Below, one piece after another: positions 41,941 through 54,469 of a stretch of DNA of 64,000 nt. This stretch comes from Paenibacillus sp. S150. Lineage in GTDB: Bacteria > Bacillota > Bacilli > Paenibacillales > Paenibacillaceae. A model generated the notes under the pieces. That model saw only the letters and a list, made by a program, of their open reading frames with translations. It was not told the origin of the DNA and searched no databases. The position numbers were made by a program, and so were the translations under genes. Within the stretch, counting starts at the first letter, position 1; every line of letters begins with the position of its first letter. The stretch is from contig NZ_JACBYI010000007.1 of the NCBI RefSeq assembly GCF_019352175.1, forward strand, positions 124,001-188,000, written 5' to 3'.

Positions 41941-43320
41941 TTATACCCAGGTTGGCTGGATCTGAAAGCGGGGTTTAACCTCTTCGCCCTTAAAGGATTC
42001 ATTTCTGGCCGTTTCCGGCTTGGGCAATTCTTCCTTCACTGCAGCTGCTGCTTCAGATTCTTCCATGGAAATCCGCCATATGTCCGCACCAAGACCCGAC
42101 AGCTTCTCGGCCAGATGCACATAGCCACGGTCGATGTGATGGGTTCCGCTGACTTCCGTTGTGCCTTCGGCAACAAGTCCTGCCAGAATCAGCGCAGCGC
42201 CCGCGCGGAGATCTGTAGCACACACTTTGGCGCCGACTAACTGGGCATTGCCGGTCACAATTGCGGAGCGGCCTTCAATCTTGATCTCGGCATTCATGTT
42301 GTGGAACTCATCCACATGCATAAACCGGTTCTCAAATACCGTCTCGGTTACAACGCTGGTGCCTTCCGAACGGAGCAGCAGCGCCATCATTTGCGACTGC
42401 ATGTCGGTAGGAAAACCAGGGTAAGGCAATGTCTTCAAATCCACAGCCTTAAGCGGCTTGTCGCTGATTACCCGCACACCGTTTTCATCCGGTATAATGG
42501 TAACGCCCATCTCTTCCATTTTGGCAATCACAGGGCCCAGGTGGTCCGCAATTGCGCCTTCCACGTACACATCCCCGCCTGTAATCGCCGCAGCCGCCAT
42601 GTAGGTGCCCGCTTCAATCCGGTCAGGAATCACATGGTGCTTCACGCCATGCAGACGTTCAACGCCTTCGATGCGAATGACTCCGGTTCCCGCTCCGCGC
42701 ACAACTCCGCCCATCCCGTTCAGGTAGTTGGCCAAATCCACAATTTCCGGCTCTTTTGCCGCATTCTCAATTACAGTAACGCCTTCGGCGAGTGCCGCCG
42801 CCATCATTATGTTTTCGGTCGCTCCTACGCTCGCCACATCCAGATACACCTTGGCTCCGCGCAGCCGCCCGTTTGATTTCGCTTCAATGTACCCGTGGCC
42901 CAAGCTGATCTCGGCACCGAGTGCTTCAAATCCCTTCAGATGCTGGTCAATCGGTCTTGTACCGATGGCGCAGCCGCCAGGCAAAGAAATCCGTGTCTGC
43001 CCCAGTCTGGACAAAAGAGGGCCCATCACCAAAAAAGAAGCCCGCATTTTTCTTACCCATTCATATGGTGCTTCACAGGAAGTGATGCTCCTGGCATCAA
43101 CCTTGATGATATCGTTCTGATATGTAATACCCGCACCCAGAGATTCCAGCACCTTGCTGATGGTCATTACATCGTCTAGCGGAGGTGCGTCCACAATGAC
43201 GCTGACTCCTTCTTCTGCCAATAGAGAGGCGGCTATGATCGGTAGTACGGAATTTTTTGCGCCGCTAACTTTCACGCTCCCGGTCAATCTGTTGCCACCG
43301 CGGACGATAAATTTGCTCAT
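41941..43320 (-). CDS. murA: UDP-GlcNAc enolpyruvyl transferase
   Basis: 459 residues; GGAGGG lies 8 nt before the ATG. First committed step of peptidoglycan synthesis, joining PEP to UDP-GlcNAc. Lys22-Asn23 ([10 protein letters not shown]) and Cys117 in [15 protein letters not shown] (the fosfomycin target) are present, as is the repeated EPSP-synthase fold. A C-terminal tail of about 35 residues (from [20 protein letters not shown] to QIQPTWV) exceeds the usual length and looks disordered. Upstream of spoIID as in Bacillus subtilis (murAA); ywmB, present there, is absent. Confidence 0.97.
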   Translation of the reverse strand: MSKFIVRGGNRLTGSVKVSGAKNSVLPIIAASLLAEEGVSVIVDAPPLDDVMTISKVLESLGAGITYQNDIIKVDARSITSCEAPYEWVRKMRASFLVMGPLLSRLGQTRISLPGGCAIGTRPIDQHLKGFEALGAEISLGHGYIEAKSNGRLRGAKVYLDVASVGATENIMMAAALAEGVTVIENAAKEPEIVDLANYLNGMGGVVRGAGTGVIRIEGVERLHGVKHHVIPDRIEAGTYMAAAAITGGDVYVEGAIADHLGPVIAKMEEMGVTIIPDENGVRVISDKPLKAVDLKTLPYPGFPTDMQSQMMALLLRSEGTSVVTETVFENRFMHVDEFHNMNAEIKIEGRSAIVTGNAQLVGAKVCATDLRAGAALILAGLVAEGTTEVSGTHHIDRGYVHLAEKLSGLGADIWRISMEESEAAAAVKEELPKPETARNESFKGEEVKPRFQIQPTWV

Positions 43321-43510
43321 TTCGGTTTCCCTCCGCGTCCATTATTTCTGAAATTATTACCCAGTGTAGAATTCAGTTGTTAAAATTCCTTGTCCTGCGC
43401 CCGAGATGCGGGCACGCCCTTAAACATCAGTGTTGACATAATAAAACCGTATTATTCGACATGTTTTTTACCGCTGAGGCCTAAGACAGATATAACCAAA
43501 GCGTCCATTC

Positions 43511-43768
43511 TTAAAACATGTTGCGGATCTGCCCGCTCCAGCTTAAGTAATCCAGCAGAAACCCGGCAACGAAGTGACCCAGCACGATTGCCAGCAATAA
43601 ATGCAGCAGTCTTCCCTGAGGGCTCTTGGGATATCTTATGACCAGATCGAGCTTAAGGTTCTGAAGTGCCCACCAAGATATTGCAATACAAAATAAAGAA
43701 ACGACCATTGAAATCAAACTGCTGCTGCCGATTGAGCTTGACAACTCATCATATAACCTTTGATCCAT
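43511..43768 (-). CDS. ywzB: DUF1146 membrane protein (YwzB)
   Basis: 85 residues; GGGGGG lies 6 nt before the ATG. Two membrane helices (about 17-36 and 55-73) flank a conserved hinge ALQNLKLDLVIRYPKSPQGR, typical of the DUF1146/YwzB family, always found between the atp operon and murA in Bacillales. Function unknown. The 190-nt gap to murA has a GCCCG/CGGGC hairpin without T-run and no clear promoter; 43769-43976 also shows nothing definite. Confidence 0.85.
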   Translation of the reverse strand: MDQRLYDELSSSIGSSSLISMVVSLFCIAISWWALQNLKLDLVIRYPKSPQGRLLHLLLAIVLGHFVAGFLLDYLSWSGQIRNMF

Positions 43769-44010
43769 GTTAGCCCCCCGTGTATTAGGTTACTCGGAAA
43801 TCGACTCTTATATCATACTTGTGCAGGGGAAAAGAATCCAGTACTTTTACAAATTTTTAAACATTTCAGGCTATGTGAGCTGCGATGTCTGCGAGATGTT
43901 CACTTTCCAGGCAGAAATGCCTTGGCCGTCCTTGTTGAAGGACTGCGGCGTTTCAGCAAGAAATATTAAGGATAATGGATAGCGGGCAGCCGATAAAGCC
44001 TGTATTCCGC

Positions 44011-44040
44011 AAAAAACGGCCAAGCCTCAGGCTTGACCGT
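44011..44040 (-). terminator. Terminator of the atp operon
   Basis: Eleven-bp stem ACGGTCAAGCC / GGCTTGGCCGT (one G-T pair) with a 3-nt loop, followed by TTTTTTGC on the minus strand. Confidence 0.95.
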
Positions 44041-44047
44041 GTCATCA

Positions 44048-44464
44048 TTATTGCTGTCCTTTTCCCGTGGACACTTTGATCCGTGTAACGGCGCGCTGAA
44101 GCGCCAGCTCCGCACGGCGGTGATCAATTTCATCCTGTTTGCTGCGGGTCTGAAGGCGGCGCTGGGCGCGTTCCCGTGCCGCTTCGGCGCGTTCAACATC
44201 GATTTCGGTAGGCAGCTCGGCACTTTCGGCCAGAACGGTCACCTTGTCTTTATGCACTTCCAGGAACCCGCCATGAACAGCGACCGTAACTGTAGCACCG
44301 TCCGCTTTAATGAACATCGGAGCAACCTGAAGTGGAGTCACAAGCGGAATGTGTCCCGGCAAGATACCCAGTTCGCCATTAGCTCCTTTTACTGTCAGGC
44401 TGTTGACCTGCTTGGAGTAAACGAGATGCTCCGGCGTGACAATTTCAAGCAGAAAGGTATTCAC
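44048..44464 (-). CDS. atpC: F1 ATP synthase epsilon subunit
   Basis: 138 residues from the GTG at 44462-44464, seven nt after GAGGAGG; an ATG two codons upstream is only 1 nt from the same site. Epsilon couples the gamma rotor to the c-ring and inhibits ATP hydrolysis. N-terminal beta barrel with NGELGILPGHIPLVTPLQV and C-terminal helical hairpin (ERAEAARERAQRRLQTRSKQ; RRAELALQRAVTRI). Last gene of the atp operon; the atpD-atpC spacer carries one copy of the 39-nt intercistronic repeat. Confidence 0.97.
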   Translation of the reverse strand: MNTFLLEIVTPEHLVYSKQVNSLTVKGANGELGILPGHIPLVTPLQVAPMFIKADGATVTVAVHGGFLEVHKDKVTVLAESAELPTEIDVERAEAARERAQRRLQTRSKQDEIDHRRAELALQRAVTRIKVSTGKGQQ

Positions 44465-44479
44465 TTTCATTCCTCCTCA

Positions 44480-44516
44480 GAGCTTTACGGAATAAAGCTC
44501 GCATCGAAAGCATTAT
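44480..44516 (-). repeat. atp spacer repeat, copy between atpD and atpC
   Basis: GAGCTTTACGGAATAAAGCT followed by CGCATCGAAAGCATTATAC; matches the first unit of the tandem array at 46965 at about 29 of 38 positions. Confidence 0.6.
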
Positions 44517-44529
44517 ACATAGTTCAGGG

Positions 44530-45969
<1,440 letters not shown>

Positions 45970-46041
45970 TCACCGCACCGTATAGGCGGGTATATCCCCT
46001 TCACATATACGGCACCTGTTTCTCGTGAAAATATAATCCGA

Positions 46042-46064
46042 AGGTTAAGCGCTGCGCTTAACCT
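46042..46064 (-). repeat. Palindrome between atpG and atpD
   Basis: AGGTTAAGCGC, central T, GCGCTTAACCT: 11-bp perfect arms around one base. No T-run, so more likely a stabilising hairpin or processing site than a terminator. Confidence 0.7.
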
Positions 46065-46073
46065 AATCCAGCT

Positions 46074-46949
46074 TTAAGACTGCGCGTTCGCTCCGGCTAC
46101 GATCTCGGTAATTTCCTGCGTAATTGCCGCCTGACGGGCACGGTTATACGTAAGTCTAAGTTCTCCGATCATTTTGGACGCGTTCTTCGTTGCACTGCCC
46201 ATCGCTGTCATCTTCGCACCCAGCTCACTGGCCTTGCCATCCAGAACCGCGCTGTAAATTAACGTTTCCGCATACTTTGGAAGCAATACTTCGAGTACGC
46301 CTTTCGCTGAAGGCTCATACTCGTACATTGCATGTACCCCCGCTGAACTCTTCTCGTGCTGTTCCACCGCCTCCATAGGCAGCAAACGGTCTATGGTCGG
46401 CACCTGGCTGATTGCATTCACGAACTTGTTATAGCAGATGTACAGTTCGTCATATACACCTGTTTCAAACTGCTGCACCGCCGAATAAGCAATCGACTTG
46501 ATGTCAGCAAACTTCGGTGTATCGGAGAGCTCGGTTAATTCCTCCACGATCGGATATTCACGGCGGCGCAGAAAGTCACGGCCTTTGCGGCCAATAACGA
46601 ACAGAGCATACTCATCCTGGGACTTGTGGCGCTCCGCCAGCAGCAGCGCCACTTTACGCAGGATATTGGCGTTGTATCCGCCTGCCAGCCCCCGGTCGGA
46701 GGTTACGATCAGATATGCGGTTTTCTTCACGGGACGGCTGACCAGCATCGGATGCGATACATCCATTGAACCGGCAGCGATGCTGGTTACGACCTCTTTC
46801 AGCTTCTCCGAATAAGGCCGGGCAGCTTCCGCTTTCTCCTGCGCTTTGCGCAGCTTGGAGGCGGCAACCATCTCCATGGCTTTAGTGATCTGTCTGGTGT
46901 TCTGAACGCTTTTGATTTGACGTTTAATATCACGCATGCTTCTTGCCAT
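46074..46949 (-). CDS. atpG: F1 ATP synthase gamma subunit
   Basis: 291 residues; AAGGTGG lies 8 nt before the ATG. Central rotor shaft. N-terminal coiled-coil MRDIKRQIKSVQNTRQITKA, conserved SDRGLAGGYNANI, and C-terminal helix MTAMGSATKNASKMIGELRL ending NRARQAAITQEITEIVAGA. Length and sequence are standard. Preceded by an unusual 193-nt spacer holding a tandem 39-nt repeat. Confidence 0.99.
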   Translation of the reverse strand: MARSMRDIKRQIKSVQNTRQITKAMEMVAASKLRKAQEKAEAARPYSEKLKEVVTSIAAGSMDVSHPMLVSRPVKKTAYLIVTSDRGLAGGYNANILRKVALLLAERHKSQDEYALFVIGRKGRDFLRRREYPIVEELTELSDTPKFADIKSIAYSAVQQFETGVYDELYICYNKFVNAISQVPTIDRLLPMEAVEQHEKSSAGVHAMYEYEPSAKGVLEVLLPKYAETLIYSAVLDGKASELGAKMTAMGSATKNASKMIGELRLTYNRARQAAITQEITEIVAGANAQS

Positions 46950-46964
46950 GATTTCACCACCTTA

Positions 46965-47123
46965 GAGCTTTGACGAATAAAGCTAACTTCGCAAGCATAA
47001 TCTGAGCTTTGACGAAACAGAGCAGAATCGTCAGCATTTTTCGGGCTTTGACGTTAATCAAGGCCCGGTTTGCAAGCCTATTCGAGAGCTTTGGGCTGAG
47101 CCAAAGCCCGGGTTTGGAGCATT
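46965..47123 (-). repeat. Tandem about-39-nt repeat between atpA and atpG
   Basis: Units begin at 46965, 47004, 47043 and 47086 with GAGCTTTGAC, GAGCTTTGAC, GGGCTTTGAC and GAGCTTTGGG. Each can fold as a small hairpin (AGCTTT/AAAGCT in unit 1). Units diverge toward the atpA end. A fifth relative lies between atpD and atpC. Confidence 0.65.
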
Positions 47124-47142
47124 AGTAGAGCCGCTGCAGCGC

Positions 47143-49213
<2,071 letters not shown>

Positions 49214-49217
<4 letters not shown>

Positions 49218-49702
49218 GATCGGCCTCCGACCTCTTTGAGGTATTGATCAACGAGCTTCTCCTGTTCGCCATCGACTTTAACTTCTTTTTCAAGCAGCTT
49301 GGAAGCAATACGAACCGATGCTGTTCCAAGCTCGCTGCGCAAAGCTTCCACAGCTTTGTTCTTCTCGTTATCAATGTCGCGGACAGCATCTTGCTTGAGA
49401 CGTTCAGCTTCAATCTTGGCCTGTTCCATCAGACGATCCGCCTGATCGGCGCTCGTTGCCTGCGATTGCTGAATAATTTGCTGCGCCTCCTGGCGTGCCT
49501 GCTGCAGGGCTTGCTTCTGTTCTTCTACATAAGCGACCGCCTGTTCCCGGGTGTTAGCCGCTTCATTCATCTGCTGCATCACCAATTCCCGGCGTTTCTC
49601 CATAATTCCGAATAATTTGCTGAATGCAAATTTACTGAGCAGAAAGTACAGGATTACAAATGCGGCAATTGAAAAAACTATATTGGTCCAAACTATAGTC
49701 AC
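49214..49702 (-). CDS. atpF: F0 ATP synthase b subunit
   Basis: 162 residues from the GTG at 49700-49702, eight nt after AAAGGAG; a GTG three codons upstream overlaps the ribosome site. One N-terminal membrane helix (IVFSIAAFVILYFLLSKFAF) and a long charged coiled coil (EQKQALQQARQEAQQIIQQS onward) forming the peripheral stalk. Shorter than some b subunits but normal for Bacillales. Confidence 0.97.
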
Positions 49703-49799
49703 TGTGGTCACTCCTTTCCGTTACCGCGCGTGCGGATATATACAAAAGTAAGGCGCGGATGGCACTTGCCCTCCCCGCCAAACCGTAAGGAACGGTTTA

Positions 49800-50039
<240 letters not shown>

Positions 50040-50122
50040 TCAATTTGTATTTGCTTTTTAATGATATAAAAATCTCCCGAGAAAAGATTACCGGCTGCTG
50101 CCGTTATCCTCACGGCAGTTCA

Positions 50123-50890
50123 TTAATGTGCCTCTTCCTCGTGAATCGTCATCTGTGCAATGTACACCATTGTCAGAATCGTAAAGATAAATGCCTGGAG
50201 CGCCCCTACAAAGATACTAAAGCCCTGCCAGACTGCCAAAAATGGAATACTCAGTATTCCCAGCTTCAGAATAACCGTGATCAAAACTTCACCGGCGAAA
50301 ATATTGGCAAACAAACGGATGGCAAGCGCCACCGGCTTCGCCAGATTCTCAATGATGTTCAACGGCAGAAAGATGGGAAACGGCTCGATGTAGTGTTTGA
50401 AATAATGTTTGCCGTTTTGCTTGATGCCCAGAAAATTCATCAATATAAAAACGATGATCGCAAGACCTGCAGTGACATTAATATCAGCAGTAGGCGACTT
50501 ATACCACAACAATTCAACATGTTCGCCGTGCGCCAGGTTTTTGGTGGCTTCGATAACATGTCCGAAAATGTATACCGGCTTATCGGCTTCAGTGATGAAA
50601 GAAAAAGGCAGGCCCAGAAGATTGGAGACAAAAATAAACAAAATCAGCGTTAGTCCCAGTGATATGTAGGATTTCCCCTTTTTCAAATCCATGGCACTGC
50701 TGATAATTCCTTGTACAAATTCGACTACCCACTCCATGAAATTCTGGAGCTTGGACGGATTTTCGACAGACAGGCTGCGGACAGACAGCATTACCAGAAT
50801 GAACACGATAATCGAACTGATCACCAGCATCAGAACAGCGGATAGATCAATTGGTATGCCGCCTAAATAGATTAGTGGCATTTCATGCAT
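50123..50890 (-). CDS. atpB: F0 ATP synthase a subunit
   Basis: 255 residues; GGAGG lies 8 nt before the ATG. Stator proton channel with about five to six membrane helices. Essential Arg in LAKPVALAIRLFANIFAGE and C-terminal FVGALQAFIFTILTMVYIAQ are present. Upstream of atpE by 110 nt. Confidence 0.98.
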   Translation of the reverse strand: MHEMPLIYLGGIPIDLSAVLMLVISSIIVFILVMLSVRSLSVENPSKLQNFMEWVVEFVQGIISSAMDLKKGKSYISLGLTLILFIFVSNLLGLPFSFITEADKPVYIFGHVIEATKNLAHGEHVELLWYKSPTADINVTAGLAIIVFILMNFLGIKQNGKHYFKHYIEPFPIFLPLNIIENLAKPVALAIRLFANIFAGEVLITVILKLGILSIPFLAVWQGFSIFVGALQAFIFTILTMVYIAQMTIHEEEAH

Positions 50891-50919
50891 AGTATCATCC
50901 TCCTTTCTGTTTAATCTGG

Positions 50920-51297
50920 CTACATTTTCTGCTTTACACTTAAGTAAATCCCTACAGGAATAGAGAGAATTTGGGGGATGAACAGACCGATGATGGTAGC
51001 CTCCAGCGAGAAATGCTCAATCTTGACGGAGAACATAGTAACCAGAATCGCAAAGCAGATCCGTGTAACAAACCCGAGGCTGAATGCCCTTCCCTCCTGG
51101 TTCGCAACAGATTCGGCGACCATCCGGACTCTGACTGCCAAATACCGGAAATTCACCAATCCCCCCAACAGGCCAAGTGTCATTCCAAGCGTAACAGTAC
51201 GGGTCTCGTGGTGAAGCGCCCATCCCATAAGCAGTCCCGCCATAAGAACAAGGGTGACTTTGGTGACGGCATTGATCATGGGAGTCATATTATCCAT
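50920..51297 (-). CDS. atpI: ATP synthase subunit I
   Basis: 125 residues, four membrane helices; GGGGGAG lies 4 nt before the ATG. AtpI family helps c-ring assembly and possibly Mg transport. LGMTLGLLGGLVNFRYLAVR and the C-terminal IPQILSIPVGIYLSVKQKM are typical of Bacillus AtpI. Overlaps atpZ by 8 nt. Confidence 0.88.
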   Translation of the reverse strand: MDNMTPMINAVTKVTLVLMAGLLMGWALHHETRTVTLGMTLGLLGGLVNFRYLAVRVRMVAESVANQEGRAFSLGFVTRICFAILVTMFSVKIEHFSLEATIIGLFIPQILSIPVGIYLSVKQKM

Positions 51298-51523
51298 TTT
51301 GCTCCCCCATAAATTTTTTGATTAACAGGACGACATGAATAATCCCGAGAAACATCCCGGTAATTGTACCGATAGCCAGCCAATATTCCGGTCCGTCCAT
51401 CAGGTCCTGAAGCCATCGTGCCGTAAAAAAGCCTATAACAATGTAAGCGGAAAGCATAGTACCCGCACTCCCGATAACCAAAGCGGTTTTCCCCAGGCCG
51501 GGGCCGTTTCTTTGCTCTTTCAT
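51290..51523 (-). CDS. atpZ: AtpZ / F0F1-ATPase assembly-associated membrane protein
   Basis: 77 residues, two membrane helices (about 12-36 and 47-68) with WLQDLMDGPEYWLAIGTITG between them, as in AtpZ, which partners AtpI in ATP synthase assembly. First gene of the operon. The predicted promoter leaves only about 12 nt of leader, with GGGAT as a poor ribosome site, so translation start or promoter may be wrongly placed. Confidence 0.85.
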   Translation of the reverse strand: MKEQRNGPGLGKTALVIGSAGTMLSAYIVIGFFTARWLQDLMDGPEYWLAIGTITGMFLGIIHVVLLIKKFMGEQNG

Positions 51524-51541
51524 AGGCTACAATCCCAACTA

Positions 51542-51571
51542 ATTTTACTGAATATCCAGACTCTTTGTCAA
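51542..51571 (-). promoter_or_regulatory. Sigma-A promoter of the atp operon
   Basis: TTGACA (51566-51571), 18-nt spacer, TAAAAT (51542-51547): perfect -35 and 5/6 -10. No terminator was seen after wecB, so some read-through is possible. Confidence 0.78.
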
Positions 51572-51703
51572 TTCATCGAATTTTGCCTCAAAGTGTATGG
51601 AAACATGAAAATAGTCACAGCAAAAATGCTCCAAAACCACTCAAACCGTACAGTTGCACTGTATACTGCTATTATTCAATCAAACATGCGCAGCACAATG
51701 TCT

Positions 51704-52864
51704 TCAGGATTCATTTGTGAACATTCTGTGAAATTCTTCTGGACGTTCTTTAACAACACCGAAATGGTGTAATATCGCATTGACAATCCTTTCGGAGGCT
51801 TTACCGTCTCCATACGGGTTGGCGGCCCGGCTCATTGACTGGTACAGGCTCTGATCAGTCAAAAGGGCATATGTCCGTTGATACACCTTCTCCTCGTCCG
51901 TGCCCACAAGCTCCAGTGTTCCGGCTTCGATCCCTTCCGGGCGCTCGGTTGTATCACGCAGCACAAGCACAGGAACTCCAAAGGAGGGGGCTTCCTCCTG
52001 CAGGCCGCCGGAATCGGTCAATATCAGGTGGGTATGCGGATAAAAATTATGCAGGTCAACGACATCCAGCGGATCAATCAGCTTAATTCTCGGGTGTCCG
52101 CCGAGTATCTCATGTGCCGGTTCCTTGACTGCAGGACTCGGGTGCACAGGATAAACTATGGCTACATCTTCAAATTCGTCAGCGATTCTTTTGACAGCAC
52201 GGAAAATATGACGGTGCGGTTCGCCTTGAGATTCCCTGCGGTGCGCCGTCATTAAAATAAGTCTTTTTCCTGAAGCAAAATCCAGCACAGGATGCCGGTA
52301 GTCCGGCTGTACGGTATATTGAAACACATCGGTTACGGTGTTGCCTGTGATATAAACACTTGATTCTTTTTTGTTCTCGTGTCTCAGGTTGCCCGCTGAC
52401 CAATCGGTCGGAGCAAAGTGCAAATCCGCAAGAACACCCGTCAACTGCCGGTTCATCTCTTCAGGATATGGAGACAGCTTGTTCCAGGTCCGAAGTCCTG
52501 CTTCAACATGGCCTACCTGTATTTGCTGCAGGAAGGCGGCATAGCTGGCAAGAAAGGTGGTGAGTGTATCCCCATGCACCAGCACCAGGTCCGGTCTAGC
52601 CTCCCTAAGCACCGGCTCCAGTCCCTCCAGCACCCGAATGGTAATTTCGTTCAGCGTCTGGCGGTCCTTCATCACATCCAGATCATAATCAGGGATGATC
52701 TTGAATACCTCCAGGACCTGGTCAAGCAATTCCCGGTGCTGCGCTGTTACGCAAACCACGGACTCAATATGTTCGGGATGTCTGGCAAGCTCCAGGACCA
52801 AAGGCGCCATTTTGATCGCCTCGGGGCGCACTCCGAAAATCGTCATCACTTTAATTTTGGACAT
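51704..52864 (-). CDS. wecB: UDP-GlcNAc 2-epimerase (non-hydrolysing)
   Basis: 386 residues; GAGGGTAGGGG lies 3-10 nt before the ATG. Converts UDP-GlcNAc to UDP-ManNAc, the donor for TagA. N-terminal FGVRPEAIKMAPLV, VHGDTLTTFLASYAAFLQQI, GHVEAGLRT, TAHRRES and DSGGLQEEAPSFGVPVLVLR are the family signatures. Also known as MnaA. It supplies the precursor for the pyruvylated polymer made by genes at 28-31 kb. 71 nt downstream of upp. Confidence 0.97.
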   Translation of the reverse strand: MSKIKVMTIFGVRPEAIKMAPLVLELARHPEHIESVVCVTAQHRELLDQVLEVFKIIPDYDLDVMKDRQTLNEITIRVLEGLEPVLREARPDLVLVHGDTLTTFLASYAAFLQQIQVGHVEAGLRTWNKLSPYPEEMNRQLTGVLADLHFAPTDWSAGNLRHENKKESSVYITGNTVTDVFQYTVQPDYRHPVLDFASGKRLILMTAHRRESQGEPHRHIFRAVKRIADEFEDVAIVYPVHPSPAVKEPAHEILGGHPRIKLIDPLDVVDLHNFYPHTHLILTDSGGLQEEAPSFGVPVLVLRDTTERPEGIEAGTLELVGTDEEKVYQRTYALLTDQSLYQSMSRAANPYGDGKASERIVNAILHHFGVVKERPEEFHRMFTNES

Positions 52865-52935
52865 AACCCCTACCCTCTCTTCAAAATGCTTAAGTATCCC
52901 CTGTTTATTCTATAATACTATTACTTAATTGAGGA

Positions 52936-53565
52936 CTACTTGGTTCCATACAAGCGGTCACCGGCGTCTCCGAGTCCTGGCACAATATACCCATGATCAT
53001 TCAAATGATCATCCAGGGCAGCGACATAGATATCAACATCCGGGTGGGCTGCTTGTACAGCGGCAACGCCTTCCGGAGCGGCAATCAGGTTCATCATCTT
53101 GATCTGGGTGCATCCCCGGTTCTTCAGCGAGGTGATCGCGGCAATGGCGGAGCCGCCTGTAGCCAGCATGGGATCAATTACAATCAATTCGCGCTCCTGA
53201 ACATCCGTAGGAAGCTTGATGTAATATTCAACCGGCTGGAGGGTTTCAGGATCACGGAACAACCCGACATGTCCCACCTTCGCTGCAGGAAGCAGCTTCA
53301 GTACGCCCTCAAGCATGCCCAGTCCGGCACGCAGGATCGGAATCAGGCCCAGCATTCTTCCGGAAATCACTTTGCTCTCCGTCTCTGCTACCGGCGTCTG
53401 GACTGTGATGGTCTCCAGTGGAATATCACGCGTAATCTCATATGCCATAAGTGTAGCGACTTCATCAACATGCTCTCTGAACTCTTTCGTGTTCGTCCGC
53501 ACATCGCGAATAAATGTTAATTTGTGCTGAATCAAAGGATGATCGCAAATCACCAATTTTCCCAT
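52936..53565 (-). CDS. upp: Uracil phosphoribosyltransferase
   Basis: 209 residues; GGAGGG lies 6 nt before the ATG. Salvages uracil to UMP. Type I PRTase with the PRPP motif [16 protein letters not shown] (129-144), flexible loop [19 protein letters not shown], and C-terminal [20 protein letters not shown] uracil-binding loop. Predicted promoter at 53645-53673 with a cre-like site in the leader. Confidence 0.98.
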   Translation of the reverse strand: MGKLVICDHPLIQHKLTFIRDVRTNTKEFREHVDEVATLMAYEITRDIPLETITVQTPVAETESKVISGRMLGLIPILRAGLGMLEGVLKLLPAAKVGHVGLFRDPETLQPVEYYIKLPTDVQERELIVIDPMLATGGSAIAAITSLKNRGCTQIKMMNLIAAPEGVAAVQAAHPDVDIYVAALDDHLNDHGYIVPGLGDAGDRLYGTK

Positions 53566-53605
53566 TCTTGTCCCTCCGGTAATTGTAAGTCTTATTTATA
53601 GCCGT

Positions 53606-53619
53606 AGAAAGCGCTTTTG
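53606..53619 (-). promoter_or_regulatory. cre-like CcpA site in the upp leader
   Basis: AGAAAGCGCTTTTG, 11 of 14 positions of the cre consensus with an intact GAAAGCGCTTT core, about 20-30 nt downstream of the predicted start point. Confidence 0.45.
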
Positions 53620-53644
53620 CTTCTCCCCTGGCTAAATCCTGTCT

Positions 53645-53673
53645 ATTATATCATCACCCGAGGTGTATTTCAC
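53645..53673 (-). promoter_or_regulatory. Sigma-A promoter of upp
   Basis: GTGAAA (53668-53673), 17-nt spacer, TATAAT (53645-53650). Confidence 0.6.
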
Positions 53674-53739
53674 CTACGAAGGCCTGGTTCTGCGCAGACG
53701 GATTTCACCAGTCCGGTATTGAAGCGGGGAGAGAACCGG

Positions 53740-53930
53740 AGATTTTATTTTTTCATTCAAATATCAAATGCGGTTTAGTTTATACCATTTTGTTCAATTC
53801 ATAATTTTCACATTTTTTTCACTTTTTTTATTGAAAATTTCATGAACTTTCATAGATATTTCACGAGTATTTTCGACAAATAACCGTTAGAAATGTGAAC
53901 ATTATGCTACAGATCGTTCCCAAGGCTCTC
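53740..53930. other. AT-rich stretch upstream of upp
   Basis: Low-GC segment with long T and A runs (TTTTTTTCACTTTTTTT-like); no open frame or clear promoter. Part of the gene-free 53674-54469 spacer. From 53931 to about 54170 I see only repeat half-copy D and nothing else. Confidence 0.5.
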
Positions 53931-54060
53931 TCAAAGGAAATAAATAGTAAGAAAAGGAAGGAAAAATGCAAGGATGCGTGCATGCAACTCATCATAAAAG
54001 ACGCCAATTCATGGCGGTTTTGAGAGCGGGAAGCAATCCGGCAGGCAATAATATCCGCCA

Positions 54061-54087
54061 AGCAGAAACGGCTACGCCGTCCCTACA
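54061..54087. repeat. AACGG-type repeat, half copy D
   Basis: AAACGGCTACGCCGTCC, matching one arm of copy C (41797); the opposite arm is missing. Confidence 0.5.
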
Positions 54088-54173
54088 GCCAATACTATAT
54101 ATCGTTGTAAGAGTTGAACCGGAGAACCTGAACAAGCTGATGGAACGCAAGGAGGTTCACAGGGAACTGAAGC

Positions 54174-54310
54174 TAAGTGGAAAAAGTAACACTAATGGGC
54201 TGGGATTCCGGCTTTACGGGCTTAAGCGGGATTTTGTACACTTCATGGAGGCCCTCTCATCCCATACGGCTGATTCCAGCCGGATTAGTTGTACTTTTTC
54301 CCCACTAAGG
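54174..54310. repeat. Composite AGTGGAAAAAGT repeat, copy 1
   Basis: Three short modules: TAAGTGGAAAAAGTAACACT (54174), AAGCGGGATTTTGTACACTT (54224) and an inverted copy of the first type (54281-54310; reverse reads TTAGTGGGGAAAAAGTACAA). The same modules occur at 63251-63462. Confidence 0.65.
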
Positions 54311-54372
54311 ATGATCCGGAGCCCAAATGCGCTGCCTTAGTGTTCCTTTTTACCATTAAGGAGGCTGCCCTT

Positions 54373-54420
54373 CAAAAAAGCCTCCACAGAACCGGAAGCA
54401 CCGGATACTGTGGAGGCTTT
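54373..54420 (-). terminator. Terminator of glyA
   Basis: AAAGCCTCCACAG / CTGTGGAGGCTTT, perfect 13-bp arms with an inner CCGG/CCGG stem, then TTTTTT on the minus strand. Confidence 0.96.
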
Positions 54421-54469
54421 GTTTAATGAAGCATTTCAATAGACGCTCTAAGCAATATCTGATTAGGGA

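Noticed and set aside
40967..41965. 332-codon plus-strand frame opposite spoIID
   Set aside because: Same GC-related shadow effect; crosses the spoIID start and repeat C.
43390..43470. TTGACA on the plus strand near 43432 as a promoter
   Set aside because: The nearby TATTAT is only 11 nt away and there is no plus-strand gene.
46965..47123. CRISPR array as an explanation of the 39-nt periodicity
   Set aside because: Units diverge throughout, there are no unique spacers and no cas genes; it is an imperfect tandem repeat.
53966..54340. 124-codon plus-strand open frame
   Set aside because: Built largely from repeat half-copy D and the composite repeat; no ribosome site or family.
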